Below are positions 8,696 to 16,890 of a stretch of 36,544 nucleotides of DNA, piece by piece. The notes beneath the pieces were generated by a model. The model had not been told where the DNA came from. It searched no databases and saw nothing but the letters and a program-made list of their open reading frames with translations. Both the position numbers and the translations under genes were made by a program. The number at the start of each line of letters is the position of its first letter. Within the stretch, counting starts at the first letter, position 1. Origin of the DNA: Alphaproteobacteria bacterium (GTDB lineage Bacteria; Pseudomonadota; Alphaproteobacteria; Rhodobacterales; Rhodobacteraceae); assembly GCA_030431485.1 (NCBI GenBank), contig JAUIIR010000041.1:1-36544 (forward strand), in the 5' to 3' direction.

Positions 8696-9324
8696 CCTCT
8701 GAAAAGGCGGCACCCAGGTCGCTGACAGACCTTTTGGACACGCTGGACCCAGACAACCCGGCCACGGGAGTCGAGGCGCGGCAGCACGACGCCCATCATG
8801 GGTTGACGATCCAGGACATGCTGGACCGCGTCGGAGCGCGCTCATTTGGGGCGGCCTTGCTCGTGCCGTCTCTGATCCTGGTATCGCCTCTGTCGATTAT
8901 TCCGCTGATGCCCACAATTGGCGGGCTGGTGATCCTGACAATTTCAATTCAGGCCTTCTTTGGCCGCAGCCACCTCTGGCTGCCGCGTTTCTTGGCCTCC
9001 CGTCGGCTCACGGGACCACAATTGAAACGGGCGGTCACATACCTGCGCAAACCTGCGGCATGGCTTGACCGGAAAAGCCGCCATCGGTTGCGCTTTCTCT
9101 CGCGCGCACCGATGGACAGGATCGCGCTACTGGCTGTGATGGTGGTTGCTGCCACCTGGCCGTTTCTCGAAATCCTGCCCATGTTCACCTCGGTCAGTGC
9201 CGGAGGTGTCGCATTGGTGGCGTTCGCGCTGATGGTGCGCGATGGCTTCGTTCTGATCGCCGGGTATACAGTACTCGGCCTGTCTTTGGCTGTGGTGACA
9301 GCCCTTCTCACAGGGATATTTTAA
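8692..9324 (+). CDS. ExoD-family exopolysaccharide synthesis protein
   Basis: A 210-aa membrane protein of the ExoD family, named for a Rhizobium protein affecting exopolysaccharide production. The conserved central segment runs through [25 protein letters not shown] (about residues 52-76). A further helix pair follows, with a basic loop ([14 protein letters not shown]) between. The biochemical role of the family is unknown. The GTG start overlaps the stop of the SDR gene, so the two are coupled. The stop overlaps the last codons of the convergent dxs gene by 4 bases, leaving no terminator between them. Confidence 0.85.
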   Translation: MTSEKAAPRSLTDLLDTLDPDNPATGVEARQHDAHHGLTIQDMLDRVGARSFGAALLVPSLILVSPLSIIPLMPTIGGLVILTISIQAFFGRSHLWLPRFLASRRLTGPQLKRAVTYLRKPAAWLDRKSRHRLRFLSRAPMDRIALLAVMVVAATWPFLEILPMFTSVSAGGVALVAFALMVRDGFVLIAGYTVLGLSLAVVTALLTGIF

Positions 9325-11246
9325 GCGCGCTTGCCAAGCGAGGCGACGCCCAGAACATCCAGCACCTTCTTCTCGATCTGCTCCGCGTTGAGCCCTGCAA
9401 CATCATACATGGCCTTCGGGCTGGCCTGGTCGATGAAGATATCGGGCAAGACCATTGATCGGAACTTCAGCCCGTGGTCGAACACCTCTTCTTCGGCCAG
9501 CAGTTGCGCGACATGGCTGCCGAACCCGCCGACAGCGCCTTCCTCTATGGTGATCAAAGCTTCATGATCTGCACCCAATCGCAGGATCAATTCGCGGTCC
9601 AGGGGCTTGGCAAACCGGGCGTCGGCGACAGTCGGAGTAATGCCTTTGGCCTCCAATGCCTCACAGGCCGTCAGAACCTCTCCCAATCGGGTGCCAAAAG
9701 AAAGGATCGCGACACGTTTGCCCTCGCGGATTATCCGTCCTTTACCAATTGGTAAAATTTCGCCACGCTCCGGTAGATCGACGCCCAGCCCTTCTCCACG
9801 CGGATAGCGAAAGGCGATGGGCCCGTCGTTATGAGCCACAGCCGTTGCCACCATGTGCTTCAGCTCGGCCTCATCCGCGGCAGCCATGACAACAAAGCCC
9901 GGCAAATTGGCGAGATAAGCAATGTCGTAACTGCCCGCATGGGTCGCCCCATCCGCACCCACCAGCCCGGCGCGATCAATCGCAAAGCGTACGGGCAATC
10001 GTTGAATGGCAACATCATGCACAACCTGATCGTATCCGCGCTGCAGAAAGGTCGAATACATCGCGCAAAACGGCTTGAGCCCACCTGCAGCAAGTCCGGC
10101 ACAAAACGTCACACCGTGCTGTTCTGCAATGCCGACATCAAAACTGCGCGACGGATACCGCTCGGCAAAAAGATCAAGACCGGTCCCATCTGGCATGGCC
10201 GCCGTCACCGCACAAACTAATGGGTCATCTGCCGCGGCCTGACACAGCGCATCTGAGAACACCTTGGTGTAGCTCGGTGCATTCGACGCAGCTTTCGTTT
10301 GTTCACCCGTCAAGACGTCGAACTTGGCGCGCGCATGCCCACGGTCTGCTGACTGCTCTGCCGGAGCATAGCCTTTGCCCTTTTGCGTCACAGCATGGAT
10401 CAGGATCGGTCCATCGGCCCGATCTTTGACCGTGCGCAGCACCGGTAAAAGCTGCTCCAAATCATGGCCATCAATCGGCCCGATATAAGAGAACCCAAGC
10501 GCCTCGAAGAGCGTCCCGCCAACGGCCATGCCCTTCAGTAAATCCTTCGCCCGTTTCGCTCCCTCGCGGAACGGCTCTGGCAGGAAGCTGACCGCGCCCT
10601 TGGCTGCAAGACGCAAATCTTGAAACGGTGCGCCCGCATACAGCTGCGACAAATACGAGGATAACGCCCCTACCGGCGGGGCAATGCTCATATCATTGTC
10701 ATTGAGGATAACAATCAGCCGTTTCTTCAAATGGCCCGCGTTGTTCATCGCCTCATAGGCCATACCGGCCGTCATCGCGCCGTCTCCGATCACGGCAATC
10801 GCGTCACCATGCCCGGTGTCGCAATTGCCGCCAAGATCGCGCGCCACTGCAAAGCCCAATGCGGCAGAAATCGACGTAGAGCTATGCGCCGCCCCAAACG
10901 GATCATATGGAGATTCTGACCGTTTGGTAAAACCTGACAAACCGTTCTCTTGCCGCAGGGTGGCCATCTGCTGACGCCGCCCTGTGAGGATCTTGTGCGG
11001 ATAGCATTGGTGCGACACGTCCCAGATGATTTTGTCGCGTGGCGTATCGAAGACAGCATGCAGCGCAACGGTCAGTTCGACCACACCCAAACCGGCCCCC
11101 AGATGCCCCCCGGTCTTGGACACTGCAGAAATCGTGTCCCGCCTCAATTCGTCCGCCAGCTGCTCAAGCTGCGCGTCAGACAGCCGCTTCAGATCTGCTG
11201 GAGATGTGACGGTATCCAAAAGCGGGGTTTCGGTGGAAAAAGACAT
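9321..11246 (-). CDS. dxs: 1-deoxy-D-xylulose-5-phosphate synthase
   Basis: First enzyme of the MEP isoprenoid pathway: it joins pyruvate and glyceraldehyde 3-phosphate to make DXP, using thiamine diphosphate. At 641 aa it has the full family length. Visible are the catalytic-His segment [17 protein letters not shown], the thiamine diphosphate motif [18 protein letters not shown] with LNDNDMSI, the [15 protein letters not shown] transketolase-type segment, and the catalytic Glu in [21 protein letters not shown] lies upstream of the ATG. It is the last gene of the xseB-ispA-dxs group, 21 bp after ispA, so the first and a central prenyl-chain step are made together. Confidence 0.97.
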   Translation of the reverse strand: MSFSTETPLLDTVTSPADLKRLSDAQLEQLADELRRDTISAVSKTGGHLGAGLGVVELTVALHAVFDTPRDKIIWDVSHQCYPHKILTGRRQQMATLRQENGLSGFTKRSESPYDPFGAAHSSTSISAALGFAVARDLGGNCDTGHGDAIAVIGDGAMTAGMAYEAMNNAGHLKKRLIVILNDNDMSIAPPVGALSSYLSQLYAGAPFQDLRLAAKGAVSFLPEPFREGAKRAKDLLKGMAVGGTLFEALGFSYIGPIDGHDLEQLLPVLRTVKDRADGPILIHAVTQKGKGYAPAEQSADRGHARAKFDVLTGEQTKAASNAPSYTKVFSDALCQAAADDPLVCAVTAAMPDGTGLDLFAERYPSRSFDVGIAEQHGVTFCAGLAAGGLKPFCAMYSTFLQRGYDQVVHDVAIQRLPVRFAIDRAGLVGADGATHAGSYDIAYLANLPGFVVMAAADEAELKHMVATAVAHNDGPIAFRYPRGEGLGVDLPERGEILPIGKGRIIREGKRVAILSFGTRLGEVLTACEALEAKGITPTVADARFAKPLDRELILRLGADHEALITIEEGAVGGFGSHVAQLLAEEEVFDHGLKFRSMVLPDIFIDQASPKAMYDVAGLNAEQIEKKVLDVLGVASLGKRA

Positions 11247-11267
11247 CGGCCGCGCCTCCCGGTCGCA

Positions 11268-12137
11268 TCAGGTGTCGCGCGAGATAACGAAGCGCGCCGC
11301 GTCATTCAAGGTTTGCGCCCGGTCTCCGTAGGGCGACAAAGCCTCACAGGCCGCCTCGACCAGTTCCGCTGCACGGCGCTTGGCACCCTCGATTCCCAAA
11401 AGAGACACAAAGGTCGCCTTGCCGCGATCCGCATCCTTGCCCACCGCTTTGCCAACCGTCCTTTCATCGCCTTCCACGTCCAGAATATCGTCGGCGATCT
11501 GGAACGCGAGGCCAAGCGCCCTGGCATAATTGGTGAGTGGTGTCAGGTCCGCCTGCGCCAGCCGCGCACCGGCCTCCGCGGACCACACGATCAGAGCGCC
11601 GGTTTTGCCCGCCTGCAATTCGGTGATCTGGTCCAGTGTCAGCGGCGCTTCGGCGCTTTCCGCCGCGATATCGAGCGCCTGCCCCAGGACCATGCCCGCG
11701 CGTCCCGACGCCCTGCCAAGGCTCAATGCCAGGTCTGCCCGCACCTCGGCACTTGGGTGGCAGGCGGGATCAAGCGCCAGCTCAAACCCCAAAGTCTGGA
11801 GGGCATCGCCCACCAAGACCGCTGTGCCATCATCCCATTTGCGATGAACGGTCGGCAGGCCACGGCGCAGATCGTCATCGTCCATGCAGGGCAGATCATC
11901 ATGCACAAGGCTATAGGCATGGATCGCCTCTATCGCCGCCGCAGGCCATATGGCCTGCTCTTCTGGCACGCCGTGCAACCGCGCACCTTCCATCACCAGA
12001 AATCCGCGCAGCCGTTTTCCCCCGGCCACCGCATAACGCATACCTTCCATAACCGGCAGGTTAGGCCCGGCCGACAGAACTTCCTCAAGATGCGCGCCAA
12101 TCTTGGCAGCGTCGCGGTGCAACGCGTCGGCAAACAT
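11268..12137 (-). CDS. ispA: Farnesyl/geranyl diphosphate synthase (polyprenyl synthetase)
   Basis: Condenses DMAPP/GPP with IPP to make short-chain prenyl diphosphates for quinones, carotenoids and undecaprenyl carrier. The 289-aa protein has the first Asp-rich motif DDLPCMDDDDLRRG at residues 80-93 and the second, DDILD, at 216-220, plus GKRLRG at 40-45. The two-residue insertion in the first motif (DDxxxxD) is typical of bacterial type-II FPP synthases. It lies between xseB (9-bp gap) and dxs (21-bp gap), an order common in alphaproteobacteria. Confidence 0.95.
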   Translation of the reverse strand: MFADALHRDAAKIGAHLEEVLSAGPNLPVMEGMRYAVAGGKRLRGFLVMEGARLHGVPEEQAIWPAAAIEAIHAYSLVHDDLPCMDDDDLRRGLPTVHRKWDDGTAVLVGDALQTLGFELALDPACHPSAEVRADLALSLGRASGRAGMVLGQALDIAAESAEAPLTLDQITELQAGKTGALIVWSAEAGARLAQADLTPLTNYARALGLAFQIADDILDVEGDERTVGKAVGKDADRGKATFVSLLGIEGAKRRAAELVEAACEALSPYGDRAQTLNDAARFVISRDT

Positions 12138-12146
12138 CGGGCTGTC

Positions 12147-12389
12147 TTACTCTGGATCGAAGGGCGTCGTGCCCTTGGGCTTGCCATCGGCATCCAAAGT
12201 GATGGCCGCAACCTTCTCCTGAGCCTCGTTCAGCTTGGCCTCGCAGCGTTTCTTGAGCGCCGCACCCCGTTCATAAAGCGCGATGGATTCTTCAAGAGCC
12301 ACATCACCCCGTTCAAGCTGACCAACGACCTTTTCAAGCTCGGCCATTGCGGCCTCAAAGCTCATGTCTTCCACAGGTGTCTGGCTCAT
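12147..12389 (-). CDS. xseB: Exodeoxyribonuclease VII small subunit
   Basis: 80-aa subunit that binds XseA to form the single-strand-specific nuclease ExoVII. The family pattern is clear: MSFEAAMAELEKVVGQLE followed by LEESIALYERGAALKKRCEAKLNEAQEKV. The ATG overlaps the stop of the HDAC-like gene, so the two are coupled. Linkage to ispA and dxs is a conserved arrangement rather than a functional hint. Confidence 0.96.
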   Translation of the reverse strand: MSQTPVEDMSFEAAMAELEKVVGQLERGDVALEESIALYERGAALKKRCEAKLNEAQEKVAAITLDADGKPKGTTPFDPE

Positions 12390-13312
12390 GACGCAGCCTC
12401 CATTAGGTCTTCCACATGCGCACGTGCGCTTTCTGCGAGGGCAGACAAATCATAGCCCCCCTCCAGAGTCGAGACGATGCGCCCCTCACACAGCTCAGCA
12501 GCAAGTGCGCAAAGTTGCTGTGTCAACCAGCGGAAGTCACCCGTCGACCACTGCAGTTCTGCCAGCGGGTCATCCTGATGTGCGTCAAACCCGGCGGAGA
12601 TAATGATCAATTCCGGCTTAAAGTCCCGCAGACGTGGGAACACTTGCGCCTCATAGGCTGCACGCATCTCTGCCCCGCCAGAGCGCGGAGGCAAGGGCAC
12701 GTTCAGAACATTGTCATGCGCCCCCCTCTCCGACGGATCGCCAGTGCCCGGCCAGAGCGGCATCTGTTGGCTGGTGATGGTCAGCGCCCGCGCCTCGGCC
12801 CACAACAGGTCCTGCGTGCCATTGCCATGGTGCACGTCGAAATCCACCACCGCGACACGGGACAGCGCATGCGCCTCAAGCGCGTGCTTGGCCCCGATTG
12901 CCGCATTGCCAAACAGGCAGAACCCCATTGGCGTGGACGTTTCCGCATGGTGACCCGGCGGACGGATGGCGCAGAACGCGTTGCCCACCTCTTTGTCCAG
13001 AACCATATCCACGGCCCGGACAACCGCGCCCGCCGCGCGAAAGGCGGCGTTTATACTGCCTGGCGACATCCAGGTGTCTGCATCAAGCTGGCGAAGCCCC
13101 TCGGCAGGTTGCGCCGCAACAATCGCGTCGATATGTGATTGCGGGTGCACATATGCCAGATGCACCGGATCCACCAAAGGTGCCGTTTCGCGCTGAAGGT
13201 CCAACCCCTGCAAAGCGTGCAGCACATGTTCCAGCCGCGCCACCCGCTCGGGATGCCCGTCCGGCGTCACATGCTCCAGACAGTCCGCGTGTGTGATCAA
13301 AGCTGTCGCCAT
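12386..13312 (-). CDS. Histone deacetylase/AcuC/AphA-family amidohydrolase
   Basis: A 308-aa arginase/deacetylase-fold protein of the class II HDAC-like type. Residues expected in the zinc site and proton relay are visible: RPPGHHAE (His121, His122), VVDFDVHHGNGTQ (Asp159, His161), SAGFDAHQDDPL, and the GGYDLSAL motif with the catalytic tyrosine near the C terminus. Substrates in bacteria are usually acetylpolyamines or acetyl-lysine proteins; the sequence does not tell which. It is coupled to xseB by an ATGA overlap and follows petR by 51 bp. Confidence 0.93.
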   Translation of the reverse strand: MATALITHADCLEHVTPDGHPERVARLEHVLHALQGLDLQRETAPLVDPVHLAYVHPQSHIDAIVAAQPAEGLRQLDADTWMSPGSINAAFRAAGAVVRAVDMVLDKEVGNAFCAIRPPGHHAETSTPMGFCLFGNAAIGAKHALEAHALSRVAVVDFDVHHGNGTQDLLWAEARALTITSQQMPLWPGTGDPSERGAHDNVLNVPLPPRSGGAEMRAAYEAQVFPRLRDFKPELIIISAGFDAHQDDPLAELQWSTGDFRWLTQQLCALAAELCEGRIVSTLEGGYDLSALAESARAHVEDLMEAAS

Positions 13313-13363
13313 GGGCGCACCCCCCTGCTTCTTCTCTTTTCAAATACGCAAAGACCAAACCCG

Positions 13364-14065
13364 TCAGTCGGGTGCAAGCATATACCCGGCGCCGCGCACC
13401 GTTTGCAGGTACCGCGGCTGTTTGGGGTTGTCTTCCAGCTTCCGGCGCAGCCGTGTGATCTGCACGTCCACCGCGCGCTCCTGGCTCTGCCCCCGGTCGC
13501 GGCCCAGTTCCTCGACAAGTTGCGAGCGGCTGAGCGCAATGCCCGGTTTTGCAGCAAACACTTTCATCAACTGGATTTCGGTCGATGTCAGGCGAACCAG
13601 ATCATCCCCGCGCCACATCTCGCCCCGCTCGGTGTCGTAGCGGATCGGCCCCAGGCTCAGATATTTCGGCGCGCTGTCCGCAGCCGATTGTTCCGGCATT
13701 CTGCGCAGGATCGCATTGATCCGCAGCAGCAGTTCTTTGGGCTCAAACGGCTTCGCCAGATAATCATCCGCGCCCGCCTCAAGCCCCGCAATGCGATCTT
13801 CGGTTTCAGCCCGCGCGGTCAATAGCAGGATCGGTGTGGTGGATCGCTCCCGAATGCCTCGCGTCAGACTGATACCGTCTTCGCCTGGCATCATCACATC
13901 CAATACGATCAAATCAAAGTCGAGCCCCGACAGAATGCGCCGCGCATGCGCCGCATCGCGCGCCGCGCTGACAAGGAACCCGTTGCGGATCAGGAATTTC
14001 TGCAGCAGCCCGCGAATGCGTTCGTCATCATCGACAATCAACAGATGGGCGTCGGGATCGGCCAT
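13364..14065 (-). CDS. petR: OmpR-type response regulator PetR
   Basis: A 233-aa response regulator with an intact receiver domain: acidic Asp12-Asp13, phospho-acceptor Asp56 in LIVLDVMMPGEDG, Thr83 and Lys105 (LAKPFEPKE). A winged-helix output domain (about residues 130-230) contains RSQLVEELGRDRGQSQERAVDVQITRLRRKLEDNP. The pairing with a MarR-type gene immediately upstream matches petP-petR of Rhodobacter capsulatus, where petR lies upstream of the cytochrome bc1 genes and is needed for growth. Here no bc1 genes and no histidine kinase are in the window. Only one base separates the petP stop from the petR ATG. Confidence 0.9.
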   Translation of the reverse strand: MADPDAHLLIVDDDERIRGLLQKFLIRNGFLVSAARDAAHARRILSGLDFDLIVLDVMMPGEDGISLTRGIRERSTTPILLLTARAETEDRIAGLEAGADDYLAKPFEPKELLLRINAILRRMPEQSAADSAPKYLSLGPIRYDTERGEMWRGDDLVRLTSTEIQLMKVFAAKPGIALSRSQLVEELGRDRGQSQERAVDVQITRLRRKLEDNPKQPRYLQTVRGAGYMLAPD

Positions 14066-14066
14066 G

Positions 14067-14576
14067 TCATCGCCCCTCCCGCAGCGCCAGATACGCGCGC
14101 TTCATATCGTCATCCATCATTGCTTCCAGCACCGTCTTGAACCCAGCCACCGCGTCAGGCCCGGCTTTGCGATAGGCATCCCGCATGCGGGCGCGTTGCG
14201 CATCCGACAACTGCTGTTCCAGCGCTTCTCCGGCCTCGGTCAGGGTCAAATGCCGCTCTCTTTTGTCGCTGCGTCCCACATGGCTTGTGACAAGACCATC
14301 TTCGATCAACGTGCGCAACACACGGTTAAGCGATTGCTTGGTGACCCCGAGAATCGCGAGCAGGTTGTTTACTGTTGTCCCCGGCGCGCAATGAATGAAA
14401 TGGATCGCACGATGATGTGCGCGCCCATAGGACATGCCTTCAAGAATGCGGTCGGGGTCGGCCGTGAACCCCCGATAGGCAAAAAACATCGCCTCGATAC
14501 CCTGCCGCAATTGCTCATCCGTCAGATACAGGAGCGCCTGTCCGCTCGACGTGTTCTGCGATTGTCCTTCCACCAT
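14067..14576 (-). CDS. petP: MarR-family transcriptional regulator PetP
   Basis: A 169-aa winged-helix regulator. The MarR DNA-binding core is visible in LLAILGVTKQSLNRVLRTLIEDGLV (recognition helix) and DKRERHLTLTEAGEALEQQL (wing), at about residues 72-125. An N-terminal extension with an aromatic stretch (FFAYRGFTADPDRIL) precedes the core. The partner is petR, coupled by TGA-C-ATG. The divergent ilvE begins 161 bp away, so the shared spacer carries both promoters. The petP assignment follows the petP-petR order and sequence type. Confidence 0.88.
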   Translation of the reverse strand: MVEGQSQNTSSGQALLYLTDEQLRQGIEAMFFAYRGFTADPDRILEGMSYGRAHHRAIHFIHCAPGTTVNNLLAILGVTKQSLNRVLRTLIEDGLVTSHVGRSDKRERHLTLTEAGEALEQQLSDAQRARMRDAYRKAGPDAVAGFKTVLEAMMDDDMKRAYLALREGR

Positions 14577-14611
14577 GGCCTGCCGTCCGATCCGTCTTAG
14601 TGCTGCCTCCG

Positions 14612-14640
14612 AAAATACGTCAGTCTTGTTGACATTCCAA
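14612..14640 (-). promoter_or_regulatory. Candidate petP promoter
   Basis: Read on the minus strand: TTGGAA (14635-14640), a 17-base spacer, then TATTTT (14612-14617), each matching 4 of 6 consensus positions. A TTGACA on the plus strand (14629-14634) lies inside this spacer and may be the -35 box for ilvE, but its -10 partner (TAGCGA at 17 bases) is poor. Confidence 0.35.
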
Positions 14641-14737
14641 GGATCAAATGGTAGCGAATCTCAGTTTTGGCGCAAGATTATGTCCGATGCGGACCTAATT
14701 TGCGCAATTTATGAAAATCCGGGCGAGGAGATTTGAG

Positions 14738-15607
14738 ATGGCCGGAACCTATGACGACCGCGACGGAAAGATCTGGATGGATGGCCAGTTGATCGACTGG
14801 CGCGATGCAAATGTCCACATCCTGACTCATGCGATGCACTACGCAAGCTCGGTCTTCGAAGGTGAGCGCGCGTATGGCGGCACGATTTTCAAATCGCGCG
14901 AGCACTCGGAACGGCTCAAGCGGTCGGCGGAAATGATCGACTTTGAAATTCCCTACACAGTGGATGAAATCGAAGCCGCCAAAAAAGCTGTGCTCGAAGC
15001 CAATGGCCAGTCGGATGCCTATGTGCGCGCGGTCGCATGGCGTGGTGTCGGCGAAGACATGGGTGTCGCTTCCGCGCGTAACCCGGTTCGCATGGCCATC
15101 GCCAGCTGGGAATGGGGTGCCTATTACGGCGACGCCAAGATGAAGGGCGCCAAGCTCGACATTTCCAAATGGAAGCGTCCGTCGCCGGAAACGATTCCAA
15201 GCCACGCCAAGGCGGCGGGTCTCTACATGATCTGCACCATGTCCAAGCACGCCGCCGAAGCCAAAGGCTGCTCGGATGCGATGATGTTCGACTACCGCGG
15301 TTACGTGGCCGAAGCGACCGGAGCCAATATCTTCTTTGTCAAAGACGGCGAAGTGCACACACCGGACCCTGATTGCTTCCTCAACGGCATCACACGCCAG
15401 ACCGTGATCGGCATGCTCAAGGATCGTCAGATCAAGGTGCATGAGCGCCACATCATGCCGGAGGAGCTTGAAGGCTTCGAACAGTGCTGGCTCACCGGTA
15501 CGGCGGCCGAGGTCACTCCGGTGGGCAAGATCGGTGACTACAATTTCGAAGTGGGCTCACTCACACGCGAAATCGCCGAGAGCTACGAAAAGCTCGTCCG
15601 CAGCTGA
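14738..15607 (+). CDS. ilvE: Branched-chain amino acid aminotransferase
   Basis: Class IV PLP-dependent aminotransferase (289 aa) that makes or degrades Leu, Ile and Val by exchange with 2-oxoglutarate. The PLP lysine is Lys158 in HAKAAGLY; other marks are HAMHYASSVFEGERAYGG and YVAEATGANIFFV, the latter holding the conserved Glu of the class IV family. I chose ATG 14738 (MAGTYDDRDG) because GAGGAG lies at 14725-14730; an ATG nine codons earlier would place that site inside the gene. A strong terminator follows 23 bp after the stop, so the gene stands alone. Confidence 0.95.
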   Translation: MAGTYDDRDGKIWMDGQLIDWRDANVHILTHAMHYASSVFEGERAYGGTIFKSREHSERLKRSAEMIDFEIPYTVDEIEAAKKAVLEANGQSDAYVRAVAWRGVGEDMGVASARNPVRMAIASWEWGAYYGDAKMKGAKLDISKWKRPSPETIPSHAKAAGLYMICTMSKHAAEAKGCSDAMMFDYRGYVAEATGANIFFVKDGEVHTPDPDCFLNGITRQTVIGMLKDRQIKVHERHIMPEELEGFEQCWLTGTAAEVTPVGKIGDYNFEVGSLTREIAESYEKLVRS

Positions 15608-15630
15608 GCCTGCTTCAACGCAAACGAAAA

Positions 15631-15659
15631 GGCCCTGCACGTCGGTGCAGGGCCTTTTT
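15631..15659 (+). terminator. Rho-independent terminator of ilvE
   Basis: Ten-base perfect arms GGCCCTGCAC / GTGCAGGGCC around a GTCG loop, followed by TTTTT. A-residues before the stem could also serve the minus-strand transport operon that converges here, ending at 15697. Confidence 0.92.
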
Positions 15660-15696
15660 CTTTGAACGCCAAACCCCGGCGGAGGAGCATGCCGCC

Positions 15697-16887
15697 TTAA
15701 CTTGGCGACATCCCCCGGAGCCGTTCGGACCGCCGGCGCAGGATCTCGACCGATGTCAGCAAGCAGATCGAGATCGCCACAAGGATCGTCGCAGCCGCAA
15801 GGATCGTCGGTGAGATCTGCTCACGCAGACCGGTGAACATCTGCCACGGCAGGGTTTGCAATTCCGCCGATCCGATGAACAAGACCACAACCACTTCGTC
15901 GAAAGATGTGATGAAGGCAAAGAGACCGCCCGAAATCACGCCCGGAAGGATCAGCGGCATCTGCACCTTGAAGAAGGTCGTCACCGGGTTCGCTCCCATA
16001 TTCGCAGCAGCCCGCGTCAGAGACCGGTCAAAGCCGACCAGCGTCGCCGTCACAGTGATGATCACGAACGGGATCCCCAGAACTGCGTGTGCCAGAACGA
16101 TGCCCCAATAAGTGCCCACTAGACCGATTTTGGAGTAGAAGAAGTACATGCCGGTGGCCGAGATAATCAGCGGTACGATCATGGGCGAAATCAATATCGC
16201 CATGATTGCACGCTTGCCCGGCACGTGGCTCTGGCTCAGACCGATGGCCGCCAGCGTGCCCAGCGAAACCGAAATCAATGTCGCAACCGGGGCCACCAGC
16301 AACGAGTTCTTCACCGCATTTGTCCATTCCGGGTTGGTCAGAAAGTCACGGTAATGTTTGAGGCTGTAGCCCGCCGGATCGAAGGCCAGCATTTCAGGTG
16401 TAAAGGTGAAGAAGTCCTCAGCGTTGAACGACAGCGGCATCACCACGATGATCGGCGTGATCAAGAACACGAAGATCGCGCCACAGATCACGCGGAACGT
16501 GTAGTGCCATAGCACTTGGCCAGGTGTCAGGTAAGGCACGAGATGCGCGCGGTAACGCCCCATGCCGACCCAGTAGATGAACCAGCCGAAGAACCACCCA
16601 AAGAGGCCGCCCATGATAAGGCCGGGGATGCCGTTGAACAGAAAGCCCGCAACCGCCGCCACGGCGATCATGACCCAGCGCACGGGTTTTTCCAGTGCTT
16701 CGCCGAGGACCTGCATCGCGACAAAGGCCAGTGCCGCCATCAGCGCAGCGCCTATGACGATGCCCAAGAGGCCCGAACCTTGCGCCGTTCCGAGGAACAA
16801 CCCGGCAAACCCGCCTGCTGCGGCCAGCACTCCGGCCGTGAACCCGATAGGTTTTTTCTCGATTGGTGTGAGAATGGCTTCCGACAT
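15697..16887 (-). CDS. ABC transporter permease, PotC-type, with extra N-terminal membrane block
   Basis: Inner-membrane permease of a spermidine/putrescine-type ABC importer. At 396 aa it is far longer than PotC (about 264). The C-terminal part (about residues 125-390) is a normal BPD permease domain with the EAA loop RAAANMGANPVTTFFKVQMPLILPG, which docks to the ATPase. Residues 1-120 add about four hydrophobic segments (for example AGVLAAAGGFAGLFLG, WVMIAVAAVAGFLF, GLFGWFFGWFIYWVG). These look like a separate small membrane domain without a recognisable family. It starts 3 bp after permease B and is the last gene of the operon. Confidence 0.9.
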   Translation of the reverse strand: MSEAILTPIEKKPIGFTAGVLAAAGGFAGLFLGTAQGSGLLGIVIGAALMAALAFVAMQVLGEALEKPVRWVMIAVAAVAGFLFNGIPGLIMGGLFGWFFGWFIYWVGMGRYRAHLVPYLTPGQVLWHYTFRVICGAIFVFLITPIIVVMPLSFNAEDFFTFTPEMLAFDPAGYSLKHYRDFLTNPEWTNAVKNSLLVAPVATLISVSLGTLAAIGLSQSHVPGKRAIMAILISPMIVPLIISATGMYFFYSKIGLVGTYWGIVLAHAVLGIPFVIITVTATLVGFDRSLTRAAANMGANPVTTFFKVQMPLILPGVISGGLFAFITSFDEVVVVLFIGSAELQTLPWQMFTGLREQISPTILAAATILVAISICLLTSVEILRRRSERLRGMSPS

Positions 16888-16890
16888 GGC

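Noticed and set aside
10950..12455. A 501-codon plus-strand open frame opposite dxs, ispA and xseB
   Set aside because: It is antisense to three well-conserved genes, its translation is Arg/His/Gln-rich and shows no family pattern; high GC makes such shadows common.
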